Source of the DNA: Clostridiales bacterium
Lineage (GTDB): Bacteria > Bacillota > Clostridia > Christensenellales > Aristaeellaceae
DNA length: 64,000 bases
Direction: 5' to 3'
Assembly (NCBI GenBank): GCA_015056255.1
Contig: SVGP01000004.1
Coordinates: 89,982-153,981 of the forward strand
Part shown: positions 25,541 through 34,561 of the stretch, in pieces
How the letters are laid out: each line of letters opens with the position of its first letter
How positions within the stretch are numbered: position 1 is the first letter of the stretch
Notes under the pieces: model-generated
Seen by the model: only the letters and a program-made list of their open reading frames with translations
What the model was told of the DNA's origin: nothing
Databases searched by the model: none
Made by a program: the position numbers and the translations under genes

Positions 25541-26722
25541 TCATTCGTTTCTATAAAATGCATACATGCATATTGCCGACAGGAAAAACGCTGCAAACCC
25601 GAACACAAACGGAAGCTTTGCGCCAAGCTCATAGATAAAGCCCGCGAGGGCGGATCCGAAAATGGAGCCGAACGATTTTACGGAATTGAACGCGCCCATG
25701 ACGAGGTTGCTGTTTTCGCCCTTGCCGAGCGCGGCGGTTTTATTCTGAATAAGCGGGAGCGATACAAAGTAGAACGCGAAGAAAACGACGTTTACAATAA
25801 TAAAAGGAACCATGCCCGATACGAAGATTACGCCGATCATCGATACCGTGCATACAGCCATCACACCCGTTAAGTAGAACGAGGCGTTTTTCTTTTTCAT
25901 GATCCAAAGACACAGTGTACCGTTTGCGATGAGCGAAATCACGCCCAAAGCCGCCTTGATTACGCCGTTGTAGCCGGAGGACAGACCAAATTGATCCCGA
26001 AGATAGAAATTGAAGCACTGCTCAAAGGCGATGTAGCCGAGGTTCGAAAGGCCGTACACGAGGAAAATGAGCGCAATGAATTTCGTCATAAACCGCCTGC
26101 ACTGATAAATCGCGCTGAATGGATTGCACGAACCCGCCAGCATTCTGGGCGTGAGCTTTTCAAGCCCCGTCTCGCGGTCGTTTTCCAGAAACAGATAATG
26201 AAGCACCGAGGTACCCGCAAGCGTGAGCACCTGAAGCCAGACCGACCAATACACATTAATTTCGCCGATCATACCGCCCACGAAATAGCCGAATGAAGCA
26301 GAAACCGCCTGAACCGTCGCGTTGACGGCAAGGTTTTTTCCTCGGTTTTTGTCATCCGATACATTGACCGTGTATGTGAGAAACGAAACATACGAACCGC
26401 CGATGAATATGCCCGCAAACATGCGCGCCAGAAGAAACTGAATCTCCGTCTGGGCAAGCCCGAAGAAAATCTGCCCGACCGCATATCCGATTCCGCAGAT
26501 CAGCATAACGGTTTTACTCGAAATATATCCCGCAATCTTGCCCCAGAACGGCGAAAACAGAAAGTTCATCAGCATCATGGCAGCCATCGCCAGGCCGAAC
26601 ATGTAATCATTTAGGCCCAGATCCACTATAATGGTAGGCGTAACCGGATGCACAAAATTGGCAGCCATGTTGAATACAAAAAGAATGACGAAGAAAAGGG
26701 GCGTTCGTGATTTAAGTTTCAA
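25541..26722 (-). CDS. MFS transporter
   Basis: 393 residues with about 12 membrane helices, a typical major facilitator. The frame begins at TTG 26720-26722 (KLKSRTPLFFVILFVFNMAANF); no ATG start gives a better N-terminus, and the ribosome-binding site is weak. Loop 2-3 reads PFWGKIAGYISSKTVML, like the A-motif. Substrate unknown. The co-transcribed HAD phosphatase hints at a phosphorylated metabolite, but this is only context. Confidence 0.88.
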   Translation of the reverse strand: MKLKSRTPLFFVILFVFNMAANFVHPVTPTIIVDLGLNDYMFGLAMAAMMLMNFLFSPFWGKIAGYISSKTVMLICGIGYAVGQIFFGLAQTEIQFLLARMFAGIFIGGSYVSFLTYTVNVSDDKNRGKNLAVNATVQAVSASFGYFVGGMIGEINVYWSVWLQVLTLAGTSVLHYLFLENDRETGLEKLTPRMLAGSCNPFSAIYQCRRFMTKFIALIFLVYGLSNLGYIAFEQCFNFYLRDQFGLSSGYNGVIKAALGVISLIANGTLCLWIMKKKNASFYLTGVMAVCTVSMIGVIFVSGMVPFIIVNVVFFAFYFVSLPLIQNKTAALGKGENSNLVMGAFNSVKSFGSIFGSALAGFIYELGAKLPFVFGFAAFFLSAICMYAFYRNE

Positions 26723-26758
26723 AACTGCATCGCTCTTTTCTTAAGTATATTTATAGAA

Positions 26759-26787
26759 ATTATAGCATCGTTTATGAATGAAAACAA
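26759..26787 (-). promoter_or_regulatory. Promoter of the MFS-HAD operon
   Basis: TTGTTT, 17 bases, TATAAT on the minus strand, about 35 bases before the TTG start. Confidence 0.65.
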
Positions 26788-26906
26788 GAACATTCATGTT
26801 ACCCGAGTTCGCGCGGAGTATGATTTTATGTACCGTGATATTATCACGGAAAGTTCACGCTCATTCTGCTATCATAAAGATACAAGGAAAACACGGAGGT
26901 GTGTAT

Positions 26907-27227
26907 ATGAGCTTTTTCGATTTTTTCAAACAGCCCGATGTGAATCAGGGCGTTAATGAATACCAAAAAACTTCCAATGCCGTTCTTCTGGATGTACGAA
27001 CGCCTGCGGAATACCGAAGCGGTCATATCCCGGGAAGCAAGAATATTTCTTTGGATGCCATTGACAGCGTAGGCTCTGTCGCAGAAAATAAAGATACGGC
27101 GCTGTATGTGTATTGCCAATCCGGTGCGCGGAGCCGTCAAGCGGCGGGACTCCTTAGACAGATGGGCTATACGAACGTGAACAATATCGGCGGCATTGCC
27201 GCCTATGCAGGAAAGGTGGAACGATAA
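26907..27227 (+). CDS. Single-domain rhodanese
   Basis: 106 residues from ATG behind GGAGGTG. LLDVRTPAEYRSGHIPGSKNI and YVYCQSGARSRQAAGLL are rhodanese signatures; Cys in YCQSGAR is the persulfide-forming residue. It carries sulfane sulfur in the cytoplasm. It sits 1 base before the CoA-disulfide reductase, which has its own rhodanese domain; the pair probably handles persulfides or polysulfide. Confidence 0.9.
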   Translation: MSFFDFFKQPDVNQGVNEYQKTSNAVLLDVRTPAEYRSGHIPGSKNISLDAIDSVGSVAENKDTALYVYCQSGARSRQAAGLLRQMGYTNVNNIGGIAAYAGKVER

Positions 27228-27228
27228 C

Positions 27229-28920
27229 ATGAAGGTTGTAATCGTAGGCGGCGTAGCAGGAGGAGCAACTGCCGCGGCAAGAATCCGCAGACTGGATGAG
27301 CAGGCTGAAATCGTGGTATTCGAGCGTTCAGGCTATGTTTCATACGCCAACTGCGGTTTGCCTTATTATATCGGCGGCGTTATTGAAGATGCTGAGGATT
27401 TGACATTGCAGACCCCGGAGAGCTTTTTCAGACGCTTTCGCATACAGATGAAAGTGCGCCATGAAGTCACGGCGATTAACCCAGATCATAAAACCGTGGC
27501 AGTTAAGAATCTGGAGACGGGCGAATCCTTTTATGAGAGCTACGACAAGCTTCTGCTTTCTCCCGGCGCAAAGCCCGTCCGGCCCAATCTGCCAGGCATT
27601 GACAGCGACAGAATATTTACCCTGCGCACGGTGGAGGACACGCTGCGCATCAGAAATTATGTCGACCAATATCAGCCCCGATCGGCTGTCCTGGTAGGCG
27701 GAGGCTTCATCGGCGTTGAGGTGGCTGAAAACCTGCGTCATCGCGGAATCGATGTGACGCTTGTGGAACTGGGCAAGCAGCTGCTCACGCCCTTCGACGC
27801 AGATATGGCGGCTTTCATCCACGCAGAAATGCGCAAACAGGGCGTAAAGCTGGCATTGGGACACATGGTGAAAGGCTTTGAAGAAAAGGCTGACGGTGTA
27901 AAAGTGCTCATTGAAAATGCCGCGCCCCTTCGCGCGGATTTGGTGGTGCTTGCCATTGGCGTCAGTCCCGAATCATCGCTTGCCAAAGAAGCCGGACTTG
28001 CGCTCGGCCTTAAGGGCAGCATTTTAGTAAATGACAGAATGGAAACCTCCGCGCCCGATATTTATGCTGTGGGCGATGCGGTACAGGTGAAGCATTCTGT
28101 CACCGGCAACGACGCGCTCATTGCATTGGCGGGGCCTGCGAACAAGCAGGGCCGAATTGCGGCGGACAATATCTGCGGAGGCGACAGCCGATATCTTGGC
28201 AGTCAGGGAAGCTCTGTACTCAAGGTGTTCGATCTGACCGCCGCCACCACCGGCGTCAACGAGACCAATGCCCGTGCGTCCGGTCTGAATGCGGACGCTG
28301 TGATTCTTTCGCCCATGAGTCATGCGGGCTACTATCCGGGCGGCAAGGTGATGACGATGAAGGTGGTCTTTGAAAAAGGGACCGATCGGCTGCTTGGCGC
28401 TCAGATCGTTGGATACGAGGGCGTGGACAAGCGTATCGACGTGGTGGCTGCTGCTATTCACGCCGGAATGAAGGCAGCTCAGCTGAAGGATTTGGATTTG
28501 GCCTATGCGCCGCCCTATTCTTCCGCAAAGGATCCCATAAACATGGCGGGCTTCATGATTGAAAACATTTCAAGCGGCATCCTGAAGCAGTGGCGCCTGG
28601 AGGATGCGGCAGGGCTGCCTCGTGATGGAAGCGTTACGCTGCTGGACACCAGAACCGAAGGCGAATATGCCCGCGGACACATCGAGGGCTTTAAAAACAT
28701 CCCTGTTGACGAGCTGCGCAATCGACTGGATGAGGTTGAAAAAGGAAAGCCGGTTTATGTAATCTGCCAAAGCGGCTTGAGAAGCTACATTGCCAGCCGC
28801 ATTCTGGAGGGGAACGGCTATGAAACCTACAATTTTTCCGGAGGCTTCCGGTTTTACGATGCGGTCATGAATGACCGCGCGATGATCGAAACTGCTTATG
28901 CCTGCGGTATGGATAAGTGA
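27229..28920 (+). CDS. CoA-disulfide reductase with C-terminal rhodanese domain
   Basis: 563 residues. FAD-binding VVIVGGVAGGATAAARIRR, redox-active Cys in SYANCGLPYYIGG (~43), NAD(P)H-binding VLVGGGFIGVEVAENL (~155), dimer domain, then a rhodanese domain (~465-563) with VYVICQSGLRSYIAS. This CoADR-RHD architecture reduces CoA disulfide, CoA persulfide or polysulfide with NAD(P)H. AGGTGGA precedes the ATG. It is translationally close-coupled to the stand-alone rhodanese. Confidence 0.92.
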   Translation: MKVVIVGGVAGGATAAARIRRLDEQAEIVVFERSGYVSYANCGLPYYIGGVIEDAEDLTLQTPESFFRRFRIQMKVRHEVTAINPDHKTVAVKNLETGESFYESYDKLLLSPGAKPVRPNLPGIDSDRIFTLRTVEDTLRIRNYVDQYQPRSAVLVGGGFIGVEVAENLRHRGIDVTLVELGKQLLTPFDADMAAFIHAEMRKQGVKLALGHMVKGFEEKADGVKVLIENAAPLRADLVVLAIGVSPESSLAKEAGLALGLKGSILVNDRMETSAPDIYAVGDAVQVKHSVTGNDALIALAGPANKQGRIAADNICGGDSRYLGSQGSSVLKVFDLTAATTGVNETNARASGLNADAVILSPMSHAGYYPGGKVMTMKVVFEKGTDRLLGAQIVGYEGVDKRIDVVAAAIHAGMKAAQLKDLDLAYAPPYSSAKDPINMAGFMIENISSGILKQWRLEDAAGLPRDGSVTLLDTRTEGEYARGHIEGFKNIPVDELRNRLDEVEKGKPVYVICQSGLRSYIASRILEGNGYETYNFSGGFRFYDAVMNDRAMIETAYACGMDK

Positions 28921-28989
28921 AATTGGCGAAATGACCTTCCTTCATACGATTTGACGAAAAAATAGCAATAATGCCTGACTTTAGTTTTT

Positions 28990-29405
28990 TCACGATATAG
29001 CATCAAGTGATATCACACATTCCTCCTGCGCCTCAAGCATTCGCAGGAATACCTCAATTCGCCGTTTGTGGTCAGTCTTGTCCTTTTTTTTCCTCGATGC
29101 TACGGATCTTCTCGCTGTGCTTCTCATGCTCCGCAGCCAGTGCATCGTATTCCTTCTGATACTCCTCCTGATCTCTTCGCACCCTGGAGTTTTCCTTGAC
29201 TAGCTTCCTGACACGCTCCGCCATGCCCAGCGCCTGATTCTGTAGCCTTGTTACGATCCTATCAAGTTCGCTCGTGTCAAGTACTTCATCCAGAACCTCG
29301 CGGCAAACGGCGAAGATAGCCTCCTTTTCAGAAGTGAATTTCTGCATCACGCTGGCGAAGGCTTTCTCCAACTCATCCTGAGTCACATGTGTCGTCTTGC
29401 ATTTC
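28990..29405 (-). pseudogene. Large serine recombinase, C-terminal remnant with frameshift
   Basis: From 29405 downward: CKTTHVTQDELEKAFASVM, EVLDTSELDRIVTRLQNQ and a coiled coil, typical of the C-terminal region of large serine recombinases. An A8 run (plus-strand T run 29084-29091) shifts the frame and ends translation early (EEKKGQD-stop); with seven A the chain continues EEKKDKTDHKRRIEVFLRML and on to the stop at 28990. The catalytic N-terminal part is missing; upstream sequence is a dispersed repeat. Confidence 0.75.
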
Positions 29406-29410
29406 TTATC

Positions 29411-29455
29411 ACCTTCGGTGACAGCTCCCCCAGAGGGAGAGCCAAGGGATGGGGA
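29411..29455. repeat. Dispersed palindromic repeat inside the recombinase remnant
   Basis: ACCTTCGGTGACAGCTCCCC followed by CAGAGGGAGAGCCAAGGGAT: the same family as at 480 and 24618. It replaces the upstream part of the recombinase gene. Confidence 0.65.
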
Positions 29456-29572
29456 CGGCAATCTCTCAGTAAGAATTTTTGACTTTGACAGCTTCCTTTG
29501 CACAAGGGATATAAAGTATAGGGAATATCTTGAGGTTTCATATAGTTCATTTCAGAACGGTGTTGTATGAAA

Positions 29573-29610
29573 AAAGCTTTCGGACACAAATGATCCGAAA
29601 GCTTTTTTTT
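29573..29610 (-). terminator. Terminator of the GH109-like gene
   Basis: AAAGCTTTCGGA / TCCGAAAGCTTT, 12-bp perfect stem with 9-base loop, A-run on one side and T8 on the other; works in both directions, 5 bases past the stop at 29615. Confidence 0.85.
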
Positions 29611-29614
29611 ATCC

Positions 29615-30856
29615 TTAATTCAGAACATATTCTCCGGTTGCGAACGATTCTCTCTTCTGGAGCCACTTGCCTTCTGTGAAATCCGGGATTGGAACGGGCA
29701 TGCCGCCCATGGCTGCGGACTGCTCGGAGAGGGCTGTGATGACCATCCAGCTGGCGGTGTCATAGGTGTCGATCGGGGGGCATTCGTTTTTCTGAACGCT
29801 TTCGATAAAGGCGCGAAGCACCAGATAGTCCATGCCGCCGTGGCCGCCTCTCAAGCCGAATTCCTCATATTCTTTCCAGAGAGGGTGCTCGTATTCCTTC
29901 ATGTAGGGCTCGTCGCTTTCCCAAGTGTGTGTCCAATGGTTGGGATCACTGACGGTTCTGCCGTCAATATAGATGCCCCTGTTGTCCTCCTGCCAGATGC
30001 CCTTGGTGCCCTGCACGCGGCCGCCTCTGGAATAGGGGCGGGGGAGAGTGCAGTCGTGGGTTAATACGATGGTTTCGCCGTTTGCGCACTTGATCAGGGT
30101 AGTCATGATATCTCCCTGATTAACCTGAGCCTTTGCCAAGGGAGAATCCGCGCGGTTGGCTTCGAGCCACTCATGAAGGCCTGCGGCCTTGGAGGCCATG
30201 GCAACCAGACTTACCATGCGGTTTCCGCGGTTGATGGACAGATATTCGCAGATCGGGCCGAGCTCATGGGTCGGGTAGAGCTCCGCGTTGCGCTTAAGAA
30301 AATGTCTCTGGCGATAGTGACGGTTGATATCGCCCAGACCGATTTCGTCTCTTAAATCGTGCTGATAGCCGCCCTGACAGTGGACGAGCGTTCCGAAAAC
30401 GCCCTGCTTGACCATGTTGAGAAGCGTCATTTCTTCTTTGCCGTAGCAGCAGTTTTCAAGCATCATGCACTCGATGCCGGTCTCTTCCTTCGTGCGCACA
30501 AGCTTCCAGCATTCCTCAACGCTCGTTGCGCCGCCGACTTCGATGGCGACCTTCTTTCCGCACTTCATGGCGGCTACGGCGATTTCAATATGGGTTTCCC
30601 AGCTGGTGAACACGCAGACGGCGTCTACGTCCTCGCGGCAAACGACTTTTCTATAGTCGGTTTCGCCGTCGGGGCGATAGGGGCGATGCTTTTCGATCAG
30701 ATCCTGACCCGTTTTCACGCGATCCTCATACACGTCGCACACGCATGTGACCTCGACATCCGGCATCTGAATCAGCGTTTCCGTCTGTCCGCGTCCGCGT
30801 CCGCCAAGACCAATGATGCCCAAACGAACTGTTGCGCCTTTTTCACCCATCTTCAT
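29615..30856 (-). CDS. Gfo/Idh/MocA-family protein resembling GH109 N-acetylgalactosaminidase
   Basis: 413 residues. N-terminal NAD-binding LGIIGLGGRGRGQT and EVTCVCDVYEDR; EVGGATSVEECW near residue 105 corresponds to the E-K-P region of the superfamily (here without the Lys-Pro). The middle and C-terminal parts carry YRQRHFLKRNAELYPTHELG, YLSINRGNRMVSLVAMAS and LRGGHGGMDYLVLRAF, which I associate with GH109 enzymes that cleave alpha-GalNAc by an NAD-dependent redox mechanism. No signal peptide, so cytoplasmic. Plain oxidoreductase activity is the alternative. AGGAGG precedes the start. Fits an amino-sugar theme with nagA. Confidence 0.78.
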   Translation of the reverse strand: MKMGEKGATVRLGIIGLGGRGRGQTETLIQMPDVEVTCVCDVYEDRVKTGQDLIEKHRPYRPDGETDYRKVVCREDVDAVCVFTSWETHIEIAVAAMKCGKKVAIEVGGATSVEECWKLVRTKEETGIECMMLENCCYGKEEMTLLNMVKQGVFGTLVHCQGGYQHDLRDEIGLGDINRHYRQRHFLKRNAELYPTHELGPICEYLSINRGNRMVSLVAMASKAAGLHEWLEANRADSPLAKAQVNQGDIMTTLIKCANGETIVLTHDCTLPRPYSRGGRVQGTKGIWQEDNRGIYIDGRTVSDPNHWTHTWESDEPYMKEYEHPLWKEYEEFGLRGGHGGMDYLVLRAFIESVQKNECPPIDTYDTASWMVITALSEQSAAMGGMPVPIPDFTEGKWLQKRESFATGEYVLN

Positions 30857-30919
30857 ATGATGTTGCCTCCTGATGCTTTTCTTCCATTGTATATAGTTTA
30901 TAATAAAAATGCAAGTGTA

Positions 30920-32794
30920 TTACGGTTCAAGCACATAGGTTCCAAGGGTGACTTCCTTGGCCTCAGCGCCATTTTTGAGCTGGGCGCGGATGGTGATGGT
31001 ACCGCTTCCGCTGACGTTAAACTCCGCAGGTATCTGATAGGCATTCAGAATTTTAAAAGTTGAGCCTTTCTGAACAAGCGTAACGCTTGTGATTTCCCAA
31101 CCGCCCGTGTCGCCGCTTTGATCGACGGTGAATTTCCCGGGCGCATACTGAACGACGATGGCCGGATATTCGCGGCACGCAAAGGCTTTTACATCGTTTG
31201 TGTTGAGCGCGTAGGTATCGCTGGCCAGAATTGACGCCTCATCCGCCTTGGGGGTGTCGGAAGAGGCTTGCGTCTGATCCGCCGTTTGAGATTCATCGGG
31301 CAATTGAAGATCGGGCGTTTCTTCCTCCTTGGCTTTGGGTGTGGGGTCGATCAGCATAAGCTCTGCAAGCGCTTCTTCGTCCATGAGATAGCGCAGGGGC
31401 TTGCTTATATATGCGCCGTCAATCTGGAAAAGCGGCGTTTCGAGTGTGAAGCCGTTTGGGAAACCAGCGCGGAGGCGCCATGCGCCAGTGTCGTCTGAAA
31501 GCTGCACATAGGCTTCTGCGGTTTTAGTGTTTTCGGCAGTTCTCAGAATCTCTGTTCCTTCGAGAATACTGATCGCGGTGCCCGCTGCGGTGTTTTCGTG
31601 ATTCCTGGGATTTACAGTGATTTTCCCGGTTTTGCGCTGATATTTGAAGGTGAGGGACGCGGTTTTCTGCGCATTTTCGGGCAGAGTAAACTTGTATTCG
31701 CCGCTTTTATTGGTAATTACAATGCCTGCGGCTTCCGACAGATGCATTTCGGCTTCCAATTCAACGGAATCGCGCTTTTCATCGACGCGCATAAGGAGGG
31801 TAACGATCTTGCCGTCGCTGTTTTTTTCCTGACAGATAATTACGCGCGGGCCGTTCAGGTTTTGAATTTCGATGGCGCCGGAGGAGTTGAAAAGGCGCAA
31901 ATTTACCGAGGCGTTTTTCATAAGATGAAGAAATTCGAGGCTTACGGTTTCGTGATCTATCTGGCCGATTACATCGATTGCGGTTTCGCCCGATTCCACG
32001 CTGATTCCGGCGTAGTTTCCGGTCTTCGCATTTGCGTAAATGGAGGCCTCGCTGTCATCAATCGGGCGCAGGTCGATCTTACCGTTTGAAAGGCCGATGG
32101 TGGTTGCGGTGGGATCATCTTCGCCTTTGGAGGCTGCGAGAAGATAGCCTGTGCCGTTTCCGAGCACGTCCTTCGTTTCCATGGCGTAGATTGCTCCGTC
32201 CTGACGCAGGATATTTTCAAAGGTATCGTTGCATACGCGGCAGGTGTATTTGACGAGGCCCAGCTGGCTTTCGGTGGGCTGAACCGTGATTTCGCCGTCG
32301 TTTAGACGGTGCGAGCCTTTGTAGGCCCATTGGCAGTGCTTGCAGTAGCGGATATGCCATTTTTCATCGTACTGCTGCCACTGACCATAATCGTGCGCCA
32401 ACGTGTCGACTTCAAGGGTTTCCACCTGACCGCAGTCCGGACACGTGCGGGAATTCAGACCTGTCTGGCGGCAGGATGCTCTGCGAACAACCTCATATTC
32501 ACCCCAGGCATGGGTAGGATTCTTTTCGCCCTCCGTGAAGGTATAAAGGTAGCTGCATAACGTACATTCGTATTTGACCGTTGCAGGCGCCTGACAGGTG
32601 GCCTTCGTGCGCGAAGAGGTCAAATTATGCGCGTCCGAGCGCGATTGATTGCACAGGGAGCACACGGCGGTGTGGCTGCTTTCGCCGTTGTTGGTGTATT
32701 TCCATTTGTGCTCGCAATCTTCCGAAAACGCAGTAAAAGCCAGCGGCAGGCAGACAATAAATACCAATAACAGAATGAACCGAATGCGTTTCAA
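30920..32794 (-). CDS. Secreted Cys-rich protein with zinc-ribbon-like repeats
   Basis: 624 residues from TTG 32794, which lies 8 bases after AGGGAGG and gives a good signal peptide (KRIRFILLLVFIVCLPLAFTAFS); a GTG at 32803 would touch the ribosome-binding site. Residues ~25-200 contain at least four His/Cys repeats, e.g. CEHKWKY...CSLC, CTLCSYLY, CPDCGQVE, CKHCQW, CRVCND. The remainder is beta-rich with a low-complexity Ala/Thr/Asp linker near 500-540. Such repeats occur in surface proteins of Clostridia; their role is unknown. No catalytic motif seen. Confidence 0.7.
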   Translation of the reverse strand: MKRIRFILLLVFIVCLPLAFTAFSEDCEHKWKYTNNGESSHTAVCSLCNQSRSDAHNLTSSRTKATCQAPATVKYECTLCSYLYTFTEGEKNPTHAWGEYEVVRRASCRQTGLNSRTCPDCGQVETLEVDTLAHDYGQWQQYDEKWHIRYCKHCQWAYKGSHRLNDGEITVQPTESQLGLVKYTCRVCNDTFENILRQDGAIYAMETKDVLGNGTGYLLAASKGEDDPTATTIGLSNGKIDLRPIDDSEASIYANAKTGNYAGISVESGETAIDVIGQIDHETVSLEFLHLMKNASVNLRLFNSSGAIEIQNLNGPRVIICQEKNSDGKIVTLLMRVDEKRDSVELEAEMHLSEAAGIVITNKSGEYKFTLPENAQKTASLTFKYQRKTGKITVNPRNHENTAAGTAISILEGTEILRTAENTKTAEAYVQLSDDTGAWRLRAGFPNGFTLETPLFQIDGAYISKPLRYLMDEEALAELMLIDPTPKAKEEETPDLQLPDESQTADQTQASSDTPKADEASILASDTYALNTNDVKAFACREYPAIVVQYAPGKFTVDQSGDTGGWEITSVTLVQKGSTFKILNAYQIPAEFNVSGSGTITIRAQLKNGAEAKEVTLGTYVLEP

Positions 32795-32842
32795 ATGAAA
32801 CACCTCCCTGCTTATGTAAAACGTTCAAATGAAATGATGAAT

Positions 32843-34447
32843 TTATGCGTCAAAAAATCTGGCTTCCAGCATGGCGCAAAGCGTGTGATAAACGGGCAGA
32901 TGGTTTTCCTGAACGTCGGCGGGACAATCGCCCGGAACGACGATGGAAAAATCTGCGAGGCTCTTAAGCGCGCCGCCTGTTCCGCCGGTTAAGGCGATGG
33001 TTTTCATATCGATTTCCTTTGCTGTGAGAACTGCGTTTTTGACGTTGACGGCGTTTCCGCTTGTTGAAATACCGATCAGTATATCGCCTTTTCGGCCATA
33101 GCCGAAGACCTGCTGGGCGTAGACGAAGGATGCATCCTCGTCGTTTGAAAAAGCAGTGGAAAGCGCGTTATGCCCGGTGAGCGCAATGGCCGGGAGCGCG
33201 CCCTGAAGATGAGAAAGAATGCTGTTTTGATCTTCCGTCACGCGTCTTTTTAAGTAGAAGCCTTTCATTAGCTCGCCAACGATGTGCTCGCTGTCGGCGC
33301 AGCTGCCGCCGTTTCCGCAGACGAGTAGCTTTCCGCCTGAAACAAAGCAATCGCGAAGCGCGACATAGGCGGATAGGATATCGTTGCGGACGCAGGCGAG
33401 ATGGGGGTATTTCCGAATAAGCTTTTCAAGATGAATAAGCACGCGTCCGTTCGTTTCGTCCATTTCCTGCATGGGATCAATGTCAAGCGCATACAAGGCG
33501 GTCATGATCGCCGCAAAGTCGCCCAACTGCTCCCCGGTTTCGGCGGGGACGACAGTTAACGCCTGATAGGCGAGGGGGAGAGATTCCCTTTTAAGCGCTT
33601 TTTCCATCGAGGGGCGAATAAAGCCTTCCGCGCGCTGAAACACGCTTCCGATTACGATTTTTTCGGGATTTAGGGTATCCGTCAGGATCGAAAGCGCGCA
33701 TCCGAGTTTTTCTCCGATATCGCGAAAGAGCGCAAGCGCATCCTCATCGCCTGCCTGTGCGTAATCGTTTAAAATCTTCGCATCGATCGTTTTATGGCCT
33801 TTTATAACCCACCCGGGCGTTTTCCCGGAGGATATCGCTTTTTCCGTCCATTCGTTTATATATTTTTCGATGCCGCCGCCGGAACACCAGCCTTCAAACG
33901 AGCCCGCCTTTCCGTAGCCCTCAGGGCCGGATTCGGAAAGCCGGATGTGTCCCACTTCGCCTGCCAGATCGCATGCGCCAGTTAATAGTTTCCCGCCGGA
34001 TATGATGCCCGCGCCCATGCCGGTTCCCATGGTCAGGAAAATCATGTCGTTTGCGCCGCGGCCCGCGCCGATTTTCCATTCGACGAGCGCGCAGGCATTT
34101 GCGTCGTTTTGAAGAAAACAGGGAACATGAAAACGATTTTGAAGGACGTCTGTAAGCGGCACATCGTCCCAGCCGGGCAGGTTGGGCGGACTCATGACGC
34201 GTCCGGTTTTTGAGTCAAGAGGCCCGCCGCAGCTGATGCCTACAGCCTCCAGATCTTCGGCGGAAAGCTGATTTCGCGTAAGAACTTCGTCGACTGCGTC
34301 CATGATGCGTGAAAGCATTGGGTCGTTCCCTTCGTGCGCGTTTGAGGGAAATCTGTATTTGTCTAAAATCCGAATGCCCTTATTTATACGCGCGAGCGAT
34401 ACGGCGCATTTGGTGCCGCCGATATCGATGCCGATCAACGCCTTCAT
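32843..34447 (-). CDS. ROK sugar kinase fused to a GmhA-like SIS isomerase domain
   Basis: 534 residues. Residues 1-~310 are a complete ROK kinase: GIDIGGTKCAVSLA (ATP loop), ISCGGPLDSKTG, NDANACALVEWKIGAG with catalytic Asp, TMGTGMGAGI, and GxxGxxEGWCSGGGIE, a degenerate zinc motif. Residues ~330-534 are a SIS domain with LLVCGNGGSCADSEHIVGEL, close to GmhA-type phosphosugar isomerases. A kinase and an aldose-ketose isomerase in one chain suggests phosphorylation followed by isomerisation of one sugar, perhaps an N-acetylhexosamine or heptose. Starts behind AAAGGAG; promoter at 34478-34506. Confidence 0.82.
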   Translation of the reverse strand: MKALIGIDIGGTKCAVSLARINKGIRILDKYRFPSNAHEGNDPMLSRIMDAVDEVLTRNQLSAEDLEAVGISCGGPLDSKTGRVMSPPNLPGWDDVPLTDVLQNRFHVPCFLQNDANACALVEWKIGAGRGANDMIFLTMGTGMGAGIISGGKLLTGACDLAGEVGHIRLSESGPEGYGKAGSFEGWCSGGGIEKYINEWTEKAISSGKTPGWVIKGHKTIDAKILNDYAQAGDEDALALFRDIGEKLGCALSILTDTLNPEKIVIGSVFQRAEGFIRPSMEKALKRESLPLAYQALTVVPAETGEQLGDFAAIMTALYALDIDPMQEMDETNGRVLIHLEKLIRKYPHLACVRNDILSAYVALRDCFVSGGKLLVCGNGGSCADSEHIVGELMKGFYLKRRVTEDQNSILSHLQGALPAIALTGHNALSTAFSNDEDASFVYAQQVFGYGRKGDILIGISTSGNAVNVKNAVLTAKEIDMKTIALTGGTGGALKSLADFSIVVPGDCPADVQENHLPVYHTLCAMLEARFFDA

Positions 34448-34477
34448 GAAAAAACGCTCCTTTTACTGATTACATAA

Positions 34478-34506
34478 ATTATACGTGATTTGCGGGAAAA
34501 TTTCAA
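34478..34506 (-). promoter_or_regulatory. Promoter of the ROK-SIS gene
   Basis: TTGAAA, 17 bases, TATAAT on the minus strand, 30 bases before the ATG; divergent from the promoter at 34526. Confidence 0.75.
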
Positions 34507-34525
34507 TAGACCTGCGCGGATTCTG

Positions 34526-34555
34526 TTGACATTACGGGGCGGAATGTGATATGAT
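34526..34555 (+). promoter_or_regulatory. Promoter of the CNNM/CBS gene
   Basis: TTGACA, 18 bases, TATGAT. It lies about 220 bases before the coding start, leaving a long leader. Confidence 0.7.
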
Positions 34556-34561
34556 TGAGGA

